NCBI GenBank assembly: GCA_963971405.1
Contig: OZ020489.1
Coordinates: 8,742,001-8,806,000, forward strand
Reading direction: 5' to 3'
DNA from: Psococerastis gibbosa
Lineage: Eukaryota > Arthropoda > Insecta > Psocodea > Psocidae
DNA: 64,000 nt
This document shows, in pieces, positions 1 to 10,436 of the stretch. Under the pieces are notes generated by a model that had not been told where the DNA came from, made no database searches, and saw only the letters and a list, made by a program, of their open reading frames with translations. Positions within the stretch are counted from its first letter, which is position 1; each line of letters starts with the position of its first letter. Both the position numbers and the translations under genes were made by a program.

Positions 1-71
1 TGGAGAACTGAGGGGAATTTCTACATCTTCTTTTTCTTCTCTAGCCGCAATCTATCGATTACTTACTTACT

Positions 72-345
72 TTATCCAATGCCTACTTTTGGTGGTATTG
101 CCATCTGGTGCCGCGCCTGGCAGTACAGTGATGTAATGTCATTGTTAGGGCTCTGATTACCGAATCAATTGACACGTTCGAAGGTGGGCAGCTTCCACGC
201 GTTCGCTGAAGCAGACTGGGCATTGGTCTGAAGCAGCCAGGCCTAAACGAAACAGGCAAGCCTGCAGGTAGTAGTGGCCTGTTGAGCAGCGAAAACGGGC
301 GACAAAAGCAGCTCTTCTATCGATTGGTTTGCAGGAAATCTTTCC
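72..345 (-). pseudogene. LINE 3' end fragment with zinc-knuckle C-terminus
   Basis: This is the C-terminal end of a non-LTR retrotransposon that carries a terminal RNase H and cysteine motif. In one minus frame I read TGHYYLQ, then CPVC, then HLRTC, a CCHC-like arrangement also present in the LINE tails at 6669, 16860 and 22103. A stop follows near 157. The conserved ending ARHQM...VGIG with its stop at 72-74 is in another frame, so the copy is frameshifted and dead. The tail beyond the stop is a short (AAGT)n run, typical of target-primed insertion. Upstream to about 588 the frame stays open, with a GRP-rich stretch that may come from a different LINE; I do not assign it. Confidence 0.7.
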
Positions 346-676
346 ATCTTCTCCTGGGCCGTTCTCTTTAGTTTCCTTATACATCTTCTTCCCTCTTAGT
401 GCCGTGTGCGCAGCGCGAGGGGGTCCCTCCCGACCCATTTCTTGTACTCTCCCCGGTCGGAAACTAGCGCCTAGAGCTCGGCCATTGTTTTTCCTCATGC
501 TCCGGCGGCTAGTTGTAACAGTTCTTTCCTTGAGGGTTGTCTTTGGTCTGCCGATAGGTTTTCTACCTTGTGGTCTTGCTTCCACCAACCTCTGGTGGCC
601 CTATTTTCACCCTATTCCTTATACTAATGATATATAAATCTGAAAATTGTTCCGGATGGTGCACCTAGGGTACAAT

Positions 677-838
677 CAGGGACGTATCCAGCAGGGGGGT
701 AGTTGTGGGTCAAAATAGGAAAAACATATGCGGGATCATCAATTAAATCAGAGCCTAATAAATTAATTTACAATAGATTTACCAAATTTAAAGGGGGAGG
801 GAAGCAGCTACCCCCCTGCCCCCCTGTATCAGACCATG
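677..838. mobile_element. hAT-type MITE, family G, copy 1
   Basis: The ends read CAGGGACGTATCC and, reverse complemented, CATGGTCTGATAC, each followed inward by G-rich runs. The 8 bases on each side, GGTACAAT (669-676) and GGTACTAT (839-846), differ at one position, which fits a hAT target duplication. There is no coding capacity. Other copies are at 1854 and 57869. Confidence 0.75.
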
Positions 839-902
839 GGTACTATATACACAATACCGGTTGCTGTTTGCCAATGGCCACACCAAGTAAAATTCAACAG
901 AG

Positions 903-1211
903 GAGAGCCTGTTAAAAACTGCTGAAAACTTGATAGTGTGCACACCGTTGGCAGGGGAACAGGGTAGGACATGATAGCGCGCTGAGACTACCAGTAAGTC
1001 TATGTCGAATCCTGGAGTCCACGATTAATTTGGTCCAGGACATTACCATGTTCTCCAAGTGGTTCGTAATCCACTCCAATTAGGAGGTCCACCCTGTTAG
1101 TCAACTCCCCTTTTTTCCTGAGGTGAAAGAGTCTGCCCTTAGGCTGGCTTAAGTTAAGAAACAGCCTCGCTACCCCGCCAGACTGACAGGGTTGCTTAAA
1201 GTAGGCGTTTG
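903..1211 (+). repeat. Dispersed repeat R1, partial copy
   Basis: This is one of eight copies of an approximately 360-bp non-coding repeat (also at 4730, 5966, 10672, 12241, 35795, 43068 and 49515). Landmarks are the AACTTGGTAGTGTGCAC-like start, the inner segment AGTGGTTCGGAATCCACT, GCTGACAGGGTTGCTTAAA, and the end GCAGGCGTTGG. The outer ends CCAACG.../...CGTTGG hint at short terminal inverted repeats. The class is unknown. Confidence 0.75.
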
Positions 1212-1853
1212 ACAACACACGGAAAATTTGTCAATCCAATCAGACTACTCCACATTCAATACAAGCGAAATTCCCCAATAAATATTTCAAAGAAAGAAAC
1301 GGAAACCTATAATTCGACGGAGCTCATCAGCAACCTCACTATAACCTCCAACAAGCCGCTACCAATTTCAAAACCCCCTTCAAGCGTCTTGCCCCCGTCT
1401 CCCCTGCCCCCCCCCCCCTCACCAACCTGAAATTCAAATTCAAAGTATTAAAATACCCCGAGATTGATGCTGAACGTCAAGCCCTTTCTAAAATGCCATA
1501 ATTCACTATTGGTTCTACACCGACCGTCCTGCCATTTTACACTGACCCTCTCAGGTGGACGTGTACCGGGGACAATTACTTGGTTATTATTGTAAGAAGA
1601 GGGTGAGAAATTACTATTTTCATTTAGAAGGAGCCATCAAAATTGGTTGAAGATGTCATTTTTTTTACCTCAGTTACATTGAAGTTGAGTGGAATGGATT
1701 TTTTTTTCCTTTTTTTCCTTTGCGTTAGTTCACCGCCACCGACCAATCGTAATGTGATGACACAAAATGTCATTTGCAAATGCTGAATTTCTTGTTGGCG
1801 GAGATGGCTATTTACCTTAGAGATTCTCTTTTTTTCCTGTGGTCAAGAGAGCA
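1212..1853. other. No gene seen
   Basis: AT-rich sequence with a C-run near 1408. I see no coding signal and no repeat shared with the rest of the window. Confidence 0.5.
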
Positions 1854-2365
1854 GGGACGGATCCAGCCCATTTGGGGGTCCAAATTGAATAAACATCTGT
1901 AGTATCGATTAAATAAGAGCGTAATAAATTAAGGCTGAGTGTTCAAAATGTTTTGTAAACAAGAAATTATTGTACTTTTTGGATGAAATTAATTAATTGC
2001 TCGTTCCACAGCCACAGAGATATAAAGGGGAACAGATGAAAAATTCTTAAAAAATACGAGCTTTCTGTGAAAGCTGTCTATTTCCCTTACAGATTTACAA
2101 CTGTGCTACAATATGGGTATAAGGCTCTTTATCCAATTTTCTAAAGGTAATAATATTTCAGTTCAGAAAATATAAACTTCCTGCGATAACTTGGATTTTT
2201 ATGAGTTTTTTATCTGTTCACTTTGTTATCTTTGTATCTGTGGAATGAACAATAAACTATTTTCGTCAAAAAATCAGCAAAATTTCTTGTTTACAAAACA
2301 TTTTGAACACTCAGCCTTAACTTACAACCGATTTACTAAATTGTGGGGGGGGGGGGTGGTTGCCA
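1854..2365. mobile_element. MITE family G, copy 2, truncated and interrupted
   Basis: It begins CAGGGACGGATCC like the family-G MITE at 677. It follows that copy through the shared inner segment AATAAATTAA...TTACAA...GATTTACTAAAT, then ends in a G-run at about 2350 without the right terminus. It is split by the TTAA-flanked element at 1933-2316. The uninterrupted copies at 677 and 57869 show the empty site. Confidence 0.7.
1933..2316. mobile_element. TTAA-flanked MITE with about 37-bp perfect inverted ends
   Basis: The inverted ends start GGCTGAGTGTTCAAAATGTT and match perfectly for about 37 bp. It is flanked by TTAA at 1929-1932 and 2317-2320. The related sequences near 760 and 57955 read AATAAATTAA followed directly by TTACAA, which is the empty site and confirms a TTAA duplication. 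TTAA targets are the hallmark of piggyBac-type transposases. The ends do not begin with the CCC usual for piggyBac, so the superfamily is a guess. It is 384 bp with no coding capacity. Confidence 0.85.
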
Positions 2366-2547
2366 TAGCATAGCTACCGAGGAAAGCAAGAAATTCAATT
2401 TTACCTGAAATAACTGCAAAATTCGTCCCTTCAAAGGCACGCATAGCCAGCGATATTTATATGAACGATAAGTCAAAAATCATGAACTACCTGAAACCTT
2501 CAAGCATAAGGGGACTGCTGATAGACAATACAAAACATCTTTCGATA

Positions 2548-2712
2548 CAAGGACGTAGCCAGAGGGGGTCCAGGGGGTCCGGTTCCCCCCCCCCCCCCGG
2601 TATATTTTCGGGGTACTCTAGTCTAGATGGAGTGGAGTTTTAAATATATTGAGGTTTCCTCACCTCCGGGGACGTCAGATGCCCCCCCCCCCCGAAAAAA
2701 ACTACGGCCTTG
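2548..2712. mobile_element. hAT-type MITE, family C, copy 1
   Basis: The inverted ends are CAAGGACGTAG and CTACGGCCTTG. The flanking 8-mers TTTCGATA (2540-2547) and CTTCGATA (2713-2720) differ at one base. Inside are G-runs, C-runs and a CCTCACCTCCGGGGACGTCAG segment shared with the copy at 17640 and with the DR elements. Confidence 0.8.
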
Positions 2713-2789
2713 CTTCGATATGTATAGGCGACACACGATATGACACATATTCTATGTTTCGTGACTAGCAGTCATATATGTCAGCTCAT

Positions 2790-3168
2790 CGCTGACACTT
2801 GTTGCGGCACTTACGCCTGTCTTCCCCGTTAACATATTACCGGGGCTTCATTGATCCCCTTATACTATCTGATCTTCCCCTAAACACCCACCCCCTTCCA
2901 CAATATTTTACAAAACTTATAACACTGGGCTATTAATTCACTACTAATGTGCCTTCCGGTATACTTGAGTCTATCTTTCCCGCTAGCATATGGCCTTCAC
3001 ATCGATCCCCTTGTACTACCTGATCTTCCTTTAACCCCCCCCCCCCTTAATATTCTGTAACGCTGATCGGTACATTCTCACCTGATGTGCCTTCCGATAT
3101 ACTTGCTTCTATCATCTCCGTTAGCCAATTGATACCCTTGTACTATGTGATCTCCACCTATCTACGAG
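2790..3168. repeat. Degenerate tandem array, about 125-150 bp units
   Basis: Nearly three units share TGCCTTCCG.TATACTTG and ATCCCCTTGTACTA..TGATCT, at about 2853, 3004 and 3130. It ends exactly at the MITE at 3169. Confidence 0.65.
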
Positions 3169-3383
3169 CAAGGCCGTAGCTACTATAGATTTGCAACGGT
3201 GGGGGGGGAGCATGCATGGGATAAGCTAGCCTAATTTTTATTCATTTAAAAACGACCTGACCTTTTGAAGGGACTGGCAAAGATTGATAGTATACGAAAA
3301 TACTTTGGGGATGATGGAATTTTTCTCCACGGGGGGTGGGGGCGGGTTCCGGACCCCTGGATTCCCCCATAAATACGGCCTTG
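3169..3383. mobile_element. hAT-type MITE, family C, copy 2
   Basis: The ends are CAAGGCCGTAG and ATACGGCCTTG, flanked by a perfect 8-bp duplication TCTACGAG (3161-3168 and 3384-3391). It is 215 bp and non-coding. Confidence 0.9.
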
Positions 3384-3459
3384 TCTACGAGTATTCTACA
3401 AAGCTATAGTGATAACGCTAGACAAGCGGCTGTTCATCAACGTAGCACGCTCCACTGGG

Positions 3460-3880
3460 TACTGTCAGGTGTCGTGACTGCACTTGGTTAAGTCATGCTT
3501 TCATCTGTTACACCAATTGCGCCAATGCCAAGCTTGTCTCAGCTTGTCTATTATCGCATATAGCCGGTGTAGGTTGACATCGAGGATGAATACCTGTTTG
3601 CCAGTGGCCACATTTCTGATATTATTTGTGTTGTCTCCGTATGCATTTTTGGCCATACTGAGATATCTGGGGACTAGCCCCCTCGCCCCGACTCGTGTCT
3701 GCACTTGGTTAAATCTTGCCTTCGCCTGTGTCATTGCGACAATGGTAAGTTTGTCTCAGCTTGTCCATGATCGTTTGTAACCGGTGTAGGTTGACATAGA
3801 GAACGTATATCAGTTTGCCAATGGCCAAACATTCATATACGGAAACAATACAAATATGTCATTGGACAAGGGACCTATGG
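3460..3880 (+). repeat. Repeat family H, two tandem copies
   Basis: Two adjacent copies of an approximately 190-bp repeat. Each has TGCACTTGGTTAA, CAGCTTGTC, GCCGGTGTAGGTTGACAT-like and CAGTTTGCCAATGGCC segments. Further copies lie at 20390, 31180 and 48310 (inverted). No function or class recognised. Confidence 0.75.
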
Positions 3881-4059
3881 GCCTGTACCCATAAAACAAC
3901 CAGCTCCCTCGCCTCAGAATCTGACAACGTGTTTTTTCATAAACACACTGTTAGCTGTGGCCTGTGAGACAAGCGAAGACAATAGAACACATTAAGCTAT
4001 TCAATATAATTTTTTTATAATTTATTATTCAAACGTTTTTTAATTGATGGGTATACTAC

Positions 4060-4222
4060 ATTCTTCTTGGCTCAACTTCTTCTTCTTCTGGCTCTACAGC
4101 CCTTGATGATCTTTGGCCTGCTCGACAACACTCCTCCAGTCATCTCGGTTTTGTATAACGCTCCACCATCTACGGACTGCCAACTCACGAAGGTCAGTTT
4201 CCAACTTATCCTTCCACCATTT
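4060..4222 (-). pseudogene. LINE reverse-transcriptase C-terminus, short fragment
   Basis: The minus strand reads KDKLETDLRELAVRRWW, then an NRDDWRSVVEQAK segment and a stop at 4094-4096. This W...L...R..WR..V..AK pattern ends many arthropod non-LTR reverse transcriptases. A stop lies two codons before the first tryptophan, so only about 41 codons remain. Immediately past the stop is a (GAA)n tail, as at the 22103 LINE. It is a dead 5'-truncated insertion. Confidence 0.65.
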
Positions 4223-4729
4223 TCAAGGAACACTTGGGCAAAAAAAAAGAGAAAACCGTTTACAAACCTCAGAAAAAAAATCAGCAAATTTCACACAACT
4301 ATTAATTAAAGTAGGAAAAGGGTGGGAATTGTGTTTCGATAATGAAAAGCTCACACTCAACATGGCGAGGGGGGGGGGGCAGATAATGGGAAATGTGACC
4401 CCGCGATTTGCTGGCTACAGAGCCTGAATTCTATCAGCAGTGAGAACCTGTATTTTGTGGACAGTAGGGGAGATGCTATGTTGAAAGAGGGGAGGGGGAA
4501 CTATTATGAAGGCCTGCTATATTATAATTAAAACGGGGGTTCTATCCCCCCCCCCTATATGCCTGGAAAATATTGGAATTGAAGCGCTTAGAGGTCAAGG
4601 GGTGCAAGTGACAAAATGAGGCTAAAGTTAGTATTTTAATTGAAAATACATAGGTATACCCTTTTTATTAATTCTAATATATATATATTTTATTATTAAT
4701 TATTAATTCTAGTTTGGCAAGACTTAGGT
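4223..4729. other. No gene seen
   Basis: AT-rich with isolated G and C runs near 4370 and 4545. Nothing is recognisable. Confidence 0.5.
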
Positions 4730-4818
4730 AGGTGCATTCAAGTTAATAAACAGACTCACTACCCCGCCAGACTGACAGGGTTGCATAAAAGCAGAAATGC
4801 TAAAAGCAGGCGTTTGAA
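4730..4818 (+). repeat. R1, 3' end only
   Basis: It keeps AGTTAATAAACAGACTCAC, the GACTGACAGGGTTGC segment and GCAGGCGTTTG from the R1 right end. Confidence 0.7.
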
Positions 4819-4914
4819 AAACCAAAAACAACCATTTCTACAAGATATGCTCTTCCTACCTAGTACCTACTGTATATTGTACAACATATATTGTAGATAC
4901 ACACACAACACAGC

Positions 4915-5185
4915 CATTGGCAGATTAAACAAAACGTTTTGGGAGGGGCGGATGGCAATTTGAAGCTTTGTTATTAGTAGCTAGTCAACAAAAACAAAAA
5001 AACGTAAGAACGTGGCAAATAGACACTTTTAGGACAGTGATTGACATTTTTGAGCCAATTCCTTCTTTTTCTTTTTTAAAACTAATGTGCGAAATTATTT
5101 GTGTACTCTTTGTGATAGATTTTGATAGCTTTGGATGCTTTAGGGGGGCGACTGCCCCCCCCCCGCCCCCTTTAATCCGCCACTG
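4915..5185. mobile_element. hAT-type MITE, family D, copy 1
   Basis: The ends are CATTGGCAGATTAAA and, reverse complemented, CAGTGGCGGATTAAA. They are flanked by a perfect 8-bp duplication AACACAGC (4907-4914 and 5186-5193). CAGTGGCGGA-type ends with 8-bp duplications are classic for hAT elements. A long C-run lies just inside the right end. 271 bp, non-coding. Confidence 0.9.
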
Positions 5186-5960
5186 AACACAGCTGAAGAC
5201 TTCATACAACATTCACAAGGAACCAGATTGACTGAAGAGAGCTGCCTCAGAACCCCAACTTTGAGAACTACCTTGTTTCAGCATTCACACTCTTTTCTTT
5301 TCTGTCGGTAAATGCTTACAATTTGCTCCCTCTATTAGTTAAAACAGTTTTATATTTAACTATTTACAAAACTAAAATTAAAAAACAACTTAGCCTACAC
5401 CCTCAAATCTACAAAAACCGTCTTTCATATCAATCAATCAATCGTGTATTGTCATTGTATCTGCAGCTTGTAGTAAAAGGGGGCCCAGCACAGGTTCGTC
5501 CTAAAGTGTCCCCTCCTACTGATACATACGATATCTCGAAAATCATTGCAAAACTGTTTTTGAAGGAAATAAATTTATTTCTTACTTTTATTTTATCTGT
5601 ATATCCTCATTTCCAATGCACTCTCCGTTCTCCCTAGCTAGGGTCAGCCGTGTCCAATGCAGGGAACCAAATAAGCGAAAGCCCTAAAAAGCTATTTCAT
5701 TTCAATGACGACCACATATTGACTTGGAAACTGAAAACGAATGCGTAGCATATTGAAAGAGTAACGGTTTGGATAGATTCTTGTAATTGATTCAGCACTG
5801 AATTCGATTTACTCTGATCCAGACCATGTTGTTTTCACACATGCAGCACAATCCATTGCCTTTTATCTCATTTATCAGATTCATATTTTCATTTCCGACA
5901 TATTATTCAAAATTCGTTTCTGATTCATAGATGGTCGATAAATTAGAAATTACGGTAATT
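5186..5960. other. No gene seen
   Basis: Near 5480 there is GGGGGCCCAGCACAGG, whose reverse complement recurs near 60595. This is probably 3' UTR of an otherwise lost LINE. The rest is anonymous. Confidence 0.45.
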
Positions 5961-5965
5961 TATTT

Positions 5966-6583
5966 TTTGCCGACGGCCATACCATGTTGAATCAACCAGA
6001 ACAGAGCCCAACCGAAATTAGAGGATATGGAAAATACTGGACTAGGCGGGATTCGAACCCACGATCTACGCCTAACCGGGGCGCCGTTTCAACCGCTGGA
6101 TAGTTAGGCGTAGATCGTGGGTTCGAATCCCACCAAGCCCAGTTTTTTCCATATCCTCTAATTTTGGTTATAACGAGGAGGTGACCTCTCCAACCAAAGC
6201 TAATTTGATGTCAGTGTTATAAATACCATATAATACTACAATGTATAGGACAGAGCCTGTTCCAAACTGCCGCAAACTTGGTAGTGTGCACAGCGTTGGT
6301 AGGGTAACATGGCGGGACATGATAACGCGCTGAGACTATACCAGTTAGTCTATGAGCTTTTCGAGTCCTGGTCACCTCGGATTTAATCGTGTGACTTTAC
6401 TATGTTCCCCAAGTGGTTCGGAATCCACTATAATCAGGAAGTCCATCCTGTCAGTCAACTCTCCTTCTCCCCGAGATGAAGGGGTCTGCCCTTATGGTAC
6501 CTCAAGTTAATAAACAGACTCACTCCCCCCGCCAGGCTGACAGGGTTGCTTAAATCAGAAATGCTGAAAGCAGGCATTGGAAA
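5966..6583 (+). repeat. R1 copy carrying an insertion
   Basis: A near-complete R1 copy interrupted at 6009-6249 by a palindromic tRNA-like element. The R1 word ACAGAGCC is present on both sides of the insert (6001-6008 and 6250-6257). Confidence 0.8.
6009..6249. mobile_element. Head-to-head palindromic tRNA-derived SINE
   Basis: Two inverted arms of about 67 bp face each other across a 26-bp loop. Each arm holds GTAGATCGTGGGTTCGAATCC, which contains an RNA polymerase III B-box, followed by TTTCCATATCCTCTAATTT. The left (inverted) arm also keeps an A-box-like AGCGGTT. The 8-bp direct repeat ACAGAGCC flanks the insert. The same architecture recurs at 57620, and a single-arm copy lies at 47540. 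Confidence 0.75.
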
Positions 6584-6668
6584 ACAAACGAATAACAAAC
6601 ATTTTTGTCTAACACGTTACATTGTTTATCCTACTAGGCCTAATTACTTGTTGTTTATTTATTTATTA

Positions 6669-7340
6669 TTATCCAATGCCCACTCTTGGCATCTCTGCCA
6701 TTTGGTGTCGCGCAAGCCAGTATAGATCAGCGAGGAGATATTCTTCTGTGTTCACCGACGAGTCTCGAGCGTCTGCAAGCCCCGGGCATCCAAAGAGATG
6801 ATCGGCCACCATTGAGGGGTGTCCACACAGGGGGCATGAGGACGAGTCGAATACGCCTATCCTATGTAGGTGTGAAGCTAGGTAGTCGTGTCCAGTGAGG
6901 GCTCTGAAGGAGGCAACAAACACGTGGCGGGGGAGGTTTTGGTTGATTGGCCCGTCCTTTACTAGCCTCTCCCACTTCTTGCCCTGTGCAGCTGTGGCAT
7001 GACGAGTTTTTACTTGATTAGCACATGTGCAGTTTATTAGTGATCTCGCAGAGGAGAGTGTAGTTTTCACTTTAACCTGCTGTAGTGATGCGCCAAGTTT
7101 AGCTAGGTGGTCTGCATTCTCATTTCCAGCCACACCTATGTGACTCGGAATCCACTGAAGTGCAATTGTCCAGCCAACAGCAGCCATTTCGTCGAGTAGT
7201 CGCCTACATCGGATGGTGCGAGGACAGTCAGTTTCGTTATTGCTGGAGAGGGCGAGGATAGCAGCATGGGAGTCGACAAAGATAACTGCTTTTTTGTGAC
7301 TCTCCGCTTCTTTTAACCTCTCCACTTGTTGTGGTAAAAG
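6669..7340 (-). pseudogene. LINE RNase H domain and C-terminal zinc knuckle
   Basis: The open minus frame of about 220 codons covers the distal RNase H domain of a non-LTR retrotransposon. FVDSHAAILALS carries a catalytic aspartate and WIPSHIGVAGNENADHL carries the downstream histidine and aspartate motif. Next come GHDYLASHLHRIG and a CPLC...DHLFGC knuckle, then VGIG and the stop at 6669-6671. Upstream of about 7340 the frame hits two TAA stops, so the insertion is 5'-truncated and lacks the first RNase H aspartate. The GTG at 7325 is not a real start. The tail is (AATA)n. Elements with terminal RNase H include the I, LOA and related groups; I cannot choose between them. The frame is undamaged, so the copy is fairly recent. 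Confidence 0.85.
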
Positions 7341-7546
7341 GTATTATTAATTTTATATTTTAGTTGATACAATTTACCATTTAATGTAAAATTGTATTGT
7401 TGAAGAACAGTAATAAATTTATTTGAATTTGAATTATTCTACCTGAATATATCTACTGAATAAATTTATTCAATTGAGGAATTCTCAAGATTTAGTTAAT
7501 AGGTAGACAAATATATTGTGATCTACAATACTACCAGCAGCAGCCT

Positions 7547-8000
7547 GATCATGGCGATTTTAATACCGGGTTTAATGTAATACCATGTCACGTGATGGTA
7601 TTAATTCAATTGTTTAAATTTCTTTAAAATAAATGAAATAAAAGTAAATTTCAAATTTTTTTAAATTGTGATGTTGGAAATTCTCAAGAACTGAACTGAA
7701 TCGTAGCAAATATAAATAGCAAATATAAACACATTTCGCCCGAGAAATAAACAAGTTTTAATTTTGAATTAGCACGAAAGAATTATAAATAATTTGTCTA
7801 GATCCAAGCCAGATAAAATGAAGAAACTCACCAAAAAATATAGCCGAAGATCATGCAATTGTTTAAATAGACACATTTTGGCACTCTTGCGATGAAAAAT
7901 AAAAATTCTGAAATTTGATGTTTTCATTTATTTTATACAATTGAATTAATACTATCGCGTGACATGGTATATTAACCCCGGTATTAATATCGCCATGATC
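7547..8000. mobile_element. MITE with about 65-bp inverted ends
   Basis: The left end GATCATGGCGATTTTAATAC matches the reverse complement of the right end for about 65 bp with few differences. Both ends include CCATGTCACG and GTATTAATTCAATTG. The centre is AT-rich and non-coding. No convincing target duplication. A degenerate relative of the end (CCGGTATTATAATAA) occurs near 56118. Confidence 0.75.
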
Positions 8001-8734
8001 GGGATGCTGTCAGTGTTGAGTTGCAATTCCTTCACTTTCATGATTAGACAACCATGCACTTTTCAACCTAATGCACATTTATAATTTTATTGAAATTAAT
8101 TTCGTCACAGATTTAAAAAGCAACGGCAAAATTTATAAATTTCTCCATTCACAGTCTTTATGATATGAAAATGGCCGGATGAAAAATGTATTACTTTCCA
8201 AGCCAATCTTCCCACCTGATGACGGGTATTATTGCGTTTAAAAAAACACGATAAAGTGAATTAAACTAAAATAGACTTTACATAATATTATAGTAAATCA
8301 GTCGGGTCTTCAAAGTAGCTAAGCTTCTGAGTAATGCGTGAAAAATAAGGCGGAAATTTTATCCGACTGATAGTCATGAGCAAAAGCATCTTTAAACAAA
8401 ATTATGTCAAAATTTTGTTTTTGATGGTACACCCTTCTGACTTTCGGGTGACGATATAATACCTATAGACTGTGCCCTTTACCTTAGGTATTTTACGACA
8501 ACATGCATTAAGTTGTAATGGATTAAATGATTCAGACTTACCTACAGTATTATATAATGATGGAATTCTACGTGCCATGATCATGAATGAAGGATGGAAC
8601 TTACCTTAAACTAAAATAAAATATTTAGTTTAGTAGTATATTTTACCTACAATACTACAATACAAAAGCGTACACACTCGCTCGGTTATGGTTAATATGT
8701 AAACTAAATTGCTTTGTATTCCCTCTGAAGCACG
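8001..8734. other. No gene seen
   Basis: AT-rich sequence. The only shared motif is TCTTCAAAGTAGCTAAGCTTC near 8310, also seen near 16535 and 21810. Confidence 0.5.
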
Positions 8735-8822
8735 AAGTCGAAAAACGGTGCAATTGGGGGACTCGAACCAACCTTTCGGGAGAAAATCAGTGTCTTCATA
8801 CCATTGCGTTACCATGTTACAG
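8735..8822 (-). mobile_element. SINE-1, partial 5' half
   Basis: Minus strand with an A-box-like GGTAACGCAATGGTA and a B-box in CCGAAAGGTTGGTTCGAGTC, as in the other SINE-1 copies. It is too divergent to fold as a functional tRNA. Confidence 0.6.
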
Positions 8823-9097
8823 TATTAATGTCACCAATTTCTGCAAGAAGTCCGATGGTCTCAATGACAATACACGATTGGGATTGCCAAAACCTTTCAG
8901 AAACGGGTCTGATGGGATTTGGCAATTTTGTGAGACGGCTGTTCTGTGGCTAAACTACCGTAAGGCAAATCCAGGCAAAAATAGGACTTCAGCTACCTGA
9001 GGTAAGAAAAAAGTAACCTAAAAAGGGTCAAGTGGTTGCTGGGACAGACGGACGGACGGACTGTTTAATGTAGATGGCACAAAACAGGTTTACGTAC

Positions 9098-9280
9098 CGG
9101 ACATTGGCGAGGGTGTGTCTACGGTTCCTGAGGTAGCGGGTGTTCTGGTAGGTCTTGAGGTCCCCGATGGAACCCTGCTCGGCCTGCATCTTGGCGATGG
9201 GTGCTGCACTTCCGCATGTGCCGGCCACGCTCGTCGACGGTCCACTTGTGTCACTACTAGTACTGGTTATGCTACGCGTC
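9098..9280 (-). CDS. Host gene, coding exon 2 (unknown protein)
   Basis: A 183-bp exon bounded by acceptor ...CCCATTAAG at 9281-9282 and donor GTACGTA beginning at 9097. It supplies one base to finish the codon left open by the exon at 15802-16175, and itself ends with two bases of a split codon. The encoded part begins with a Thr/Ser-rich stretch (TRSITSTSSDTSGPSTS) and ends in a dense basic stretch, SIGDLKTYQNTRYLRNRRHT. GC content is higher than in the surrounding sequence. I do not recognise the family and found no domain. The next exon is not visible; it probably lies beyond the left edge. Confidence rests on splice-site quality and the phase match. Confidence 0.6.
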
Positions 9281-10163
9281 CTTAATGGGAACATACACAA
9301 AGGTGTCACAGTGCAAAGGTTATGGTTCAGTTTTGGCGCCAAAATTTAAAATGGATATTGATAATTTTGAAATGAGAAAGAAAGAGCAAGATGGCCTAAT
9401 TTCACTTTCAATTGTTTATTACCAACACAAAAAATAAAGCCTACCTACTTAGAACTTTTGACTGATTTAATCCAGGAATAATGAAGAATTCAGTCCAGTT
9501 CATAAAGGATTCTCGATCGGACCGAACCGATTACTAAAGAAAGGAGAACCTAACTAATGACCGAATCAAATCGAGGATCAAAGAAAGCAAGACCTATCCA
9601 AACCGATGACCAGACCAAAAATACAAAAAATACAATGAAAATACTCAAAATAGGGAAGAGGGGGGGCTGATCGGCTGATTAAGCAGTAGCAGTAATCAAG
9701 GTGACCCAACTGACATCAAGACCTCAGCCATCTATAACTCGCTTGAATGGTCCACCCTACTTTGGACAATCAAGCAATTAAAATAAAATAGAACATTGAA
9801 TTCTATAATGCGAGGGCATTGACGCAGCAATTTAATTAAATTGAGCGATACATGCGAATTATAAATAAACTAAATGCAAACAAAACTGTTAAGTTAAAAA
9901 AGACGGAACTTAATTTAATTTATTTCAATTAAATCCGGACGAATCCTTTGGGTATGCGTTTATTGCTTTCTCCATTTCCCTTTTATGAAAACCTTTTTAC
10001 AAAAAAGTTCCACTTGGAGGATCACTCAGGAATTTTTTTTTATAGTCGGGTTGGTAAAAAGTCAGTAGGTAAAATATTAGGTATATTGTTGTAGACAACC
10101 TTTTGTCTATACATACTGCAGGGATCAACTACGTCCGTACTCCGTGAAAAACTAAACAGGGGA
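9281..10163. other. Intron sequence, no element seen
   Basis: AT-rich start of the putative 6.5 kb intron (9281-15801), with no recognisable repeat in this part. Confidence 0.45.
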
Positions 10164-10330
10164 TGACAGGACATGTAGAGTAGTGATGCAGACTCCAACT
10201 TTCACCCGAAAGGCTGTTGGTTCGAGGCTCACACTTGCTACATTTTCAGGCCATGCTTCAGAGGGCCTATGATAGGAGGGAGGAGTAATAGAACAAAAAA
10301 GTCAATATTTGTTTATTTATTTCATTTAAT
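10164..10330 (+). mobile_element. SINE-1, internally deleted
   Basis: Head GGACATGTAGAGTAGTGATG, then CACCCGAAAGG and the B-box GTTGGTTCGAG, then GGCCATGCTTC. The central body is missing. The tail is (TATTT)n-like. Confidence 0.75.
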
Positions 10331-10436
10331 ATTGTATTACCAAGAGTTTCAAGTTTTTAATTAATTTTGTCGTCGTAGCCTACAAAAAGAAAGAGTAGGT
10401 AGAAAAGACGAAAATGAGTGTGTTAAGATATTTGAG

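Noticed and set aside
3484..3780. 98-aa and 77-aa open frames on both strands
   Set aside because: They lie wholly in family H repeats, and similar peptides appear wherever the repeat occurs.
6040..6165. Pair of genuine tRNA genes
   Set aside because: The arms lack proper acceptor pairing and recur with the same flanks elsewhere, so they are tRNA-derived repeats.
8741..8822. Functional tRNA gene
   Set aside because: It has a B-box but no foldable cloverleaf, and continues into SINE-1 body sequence.
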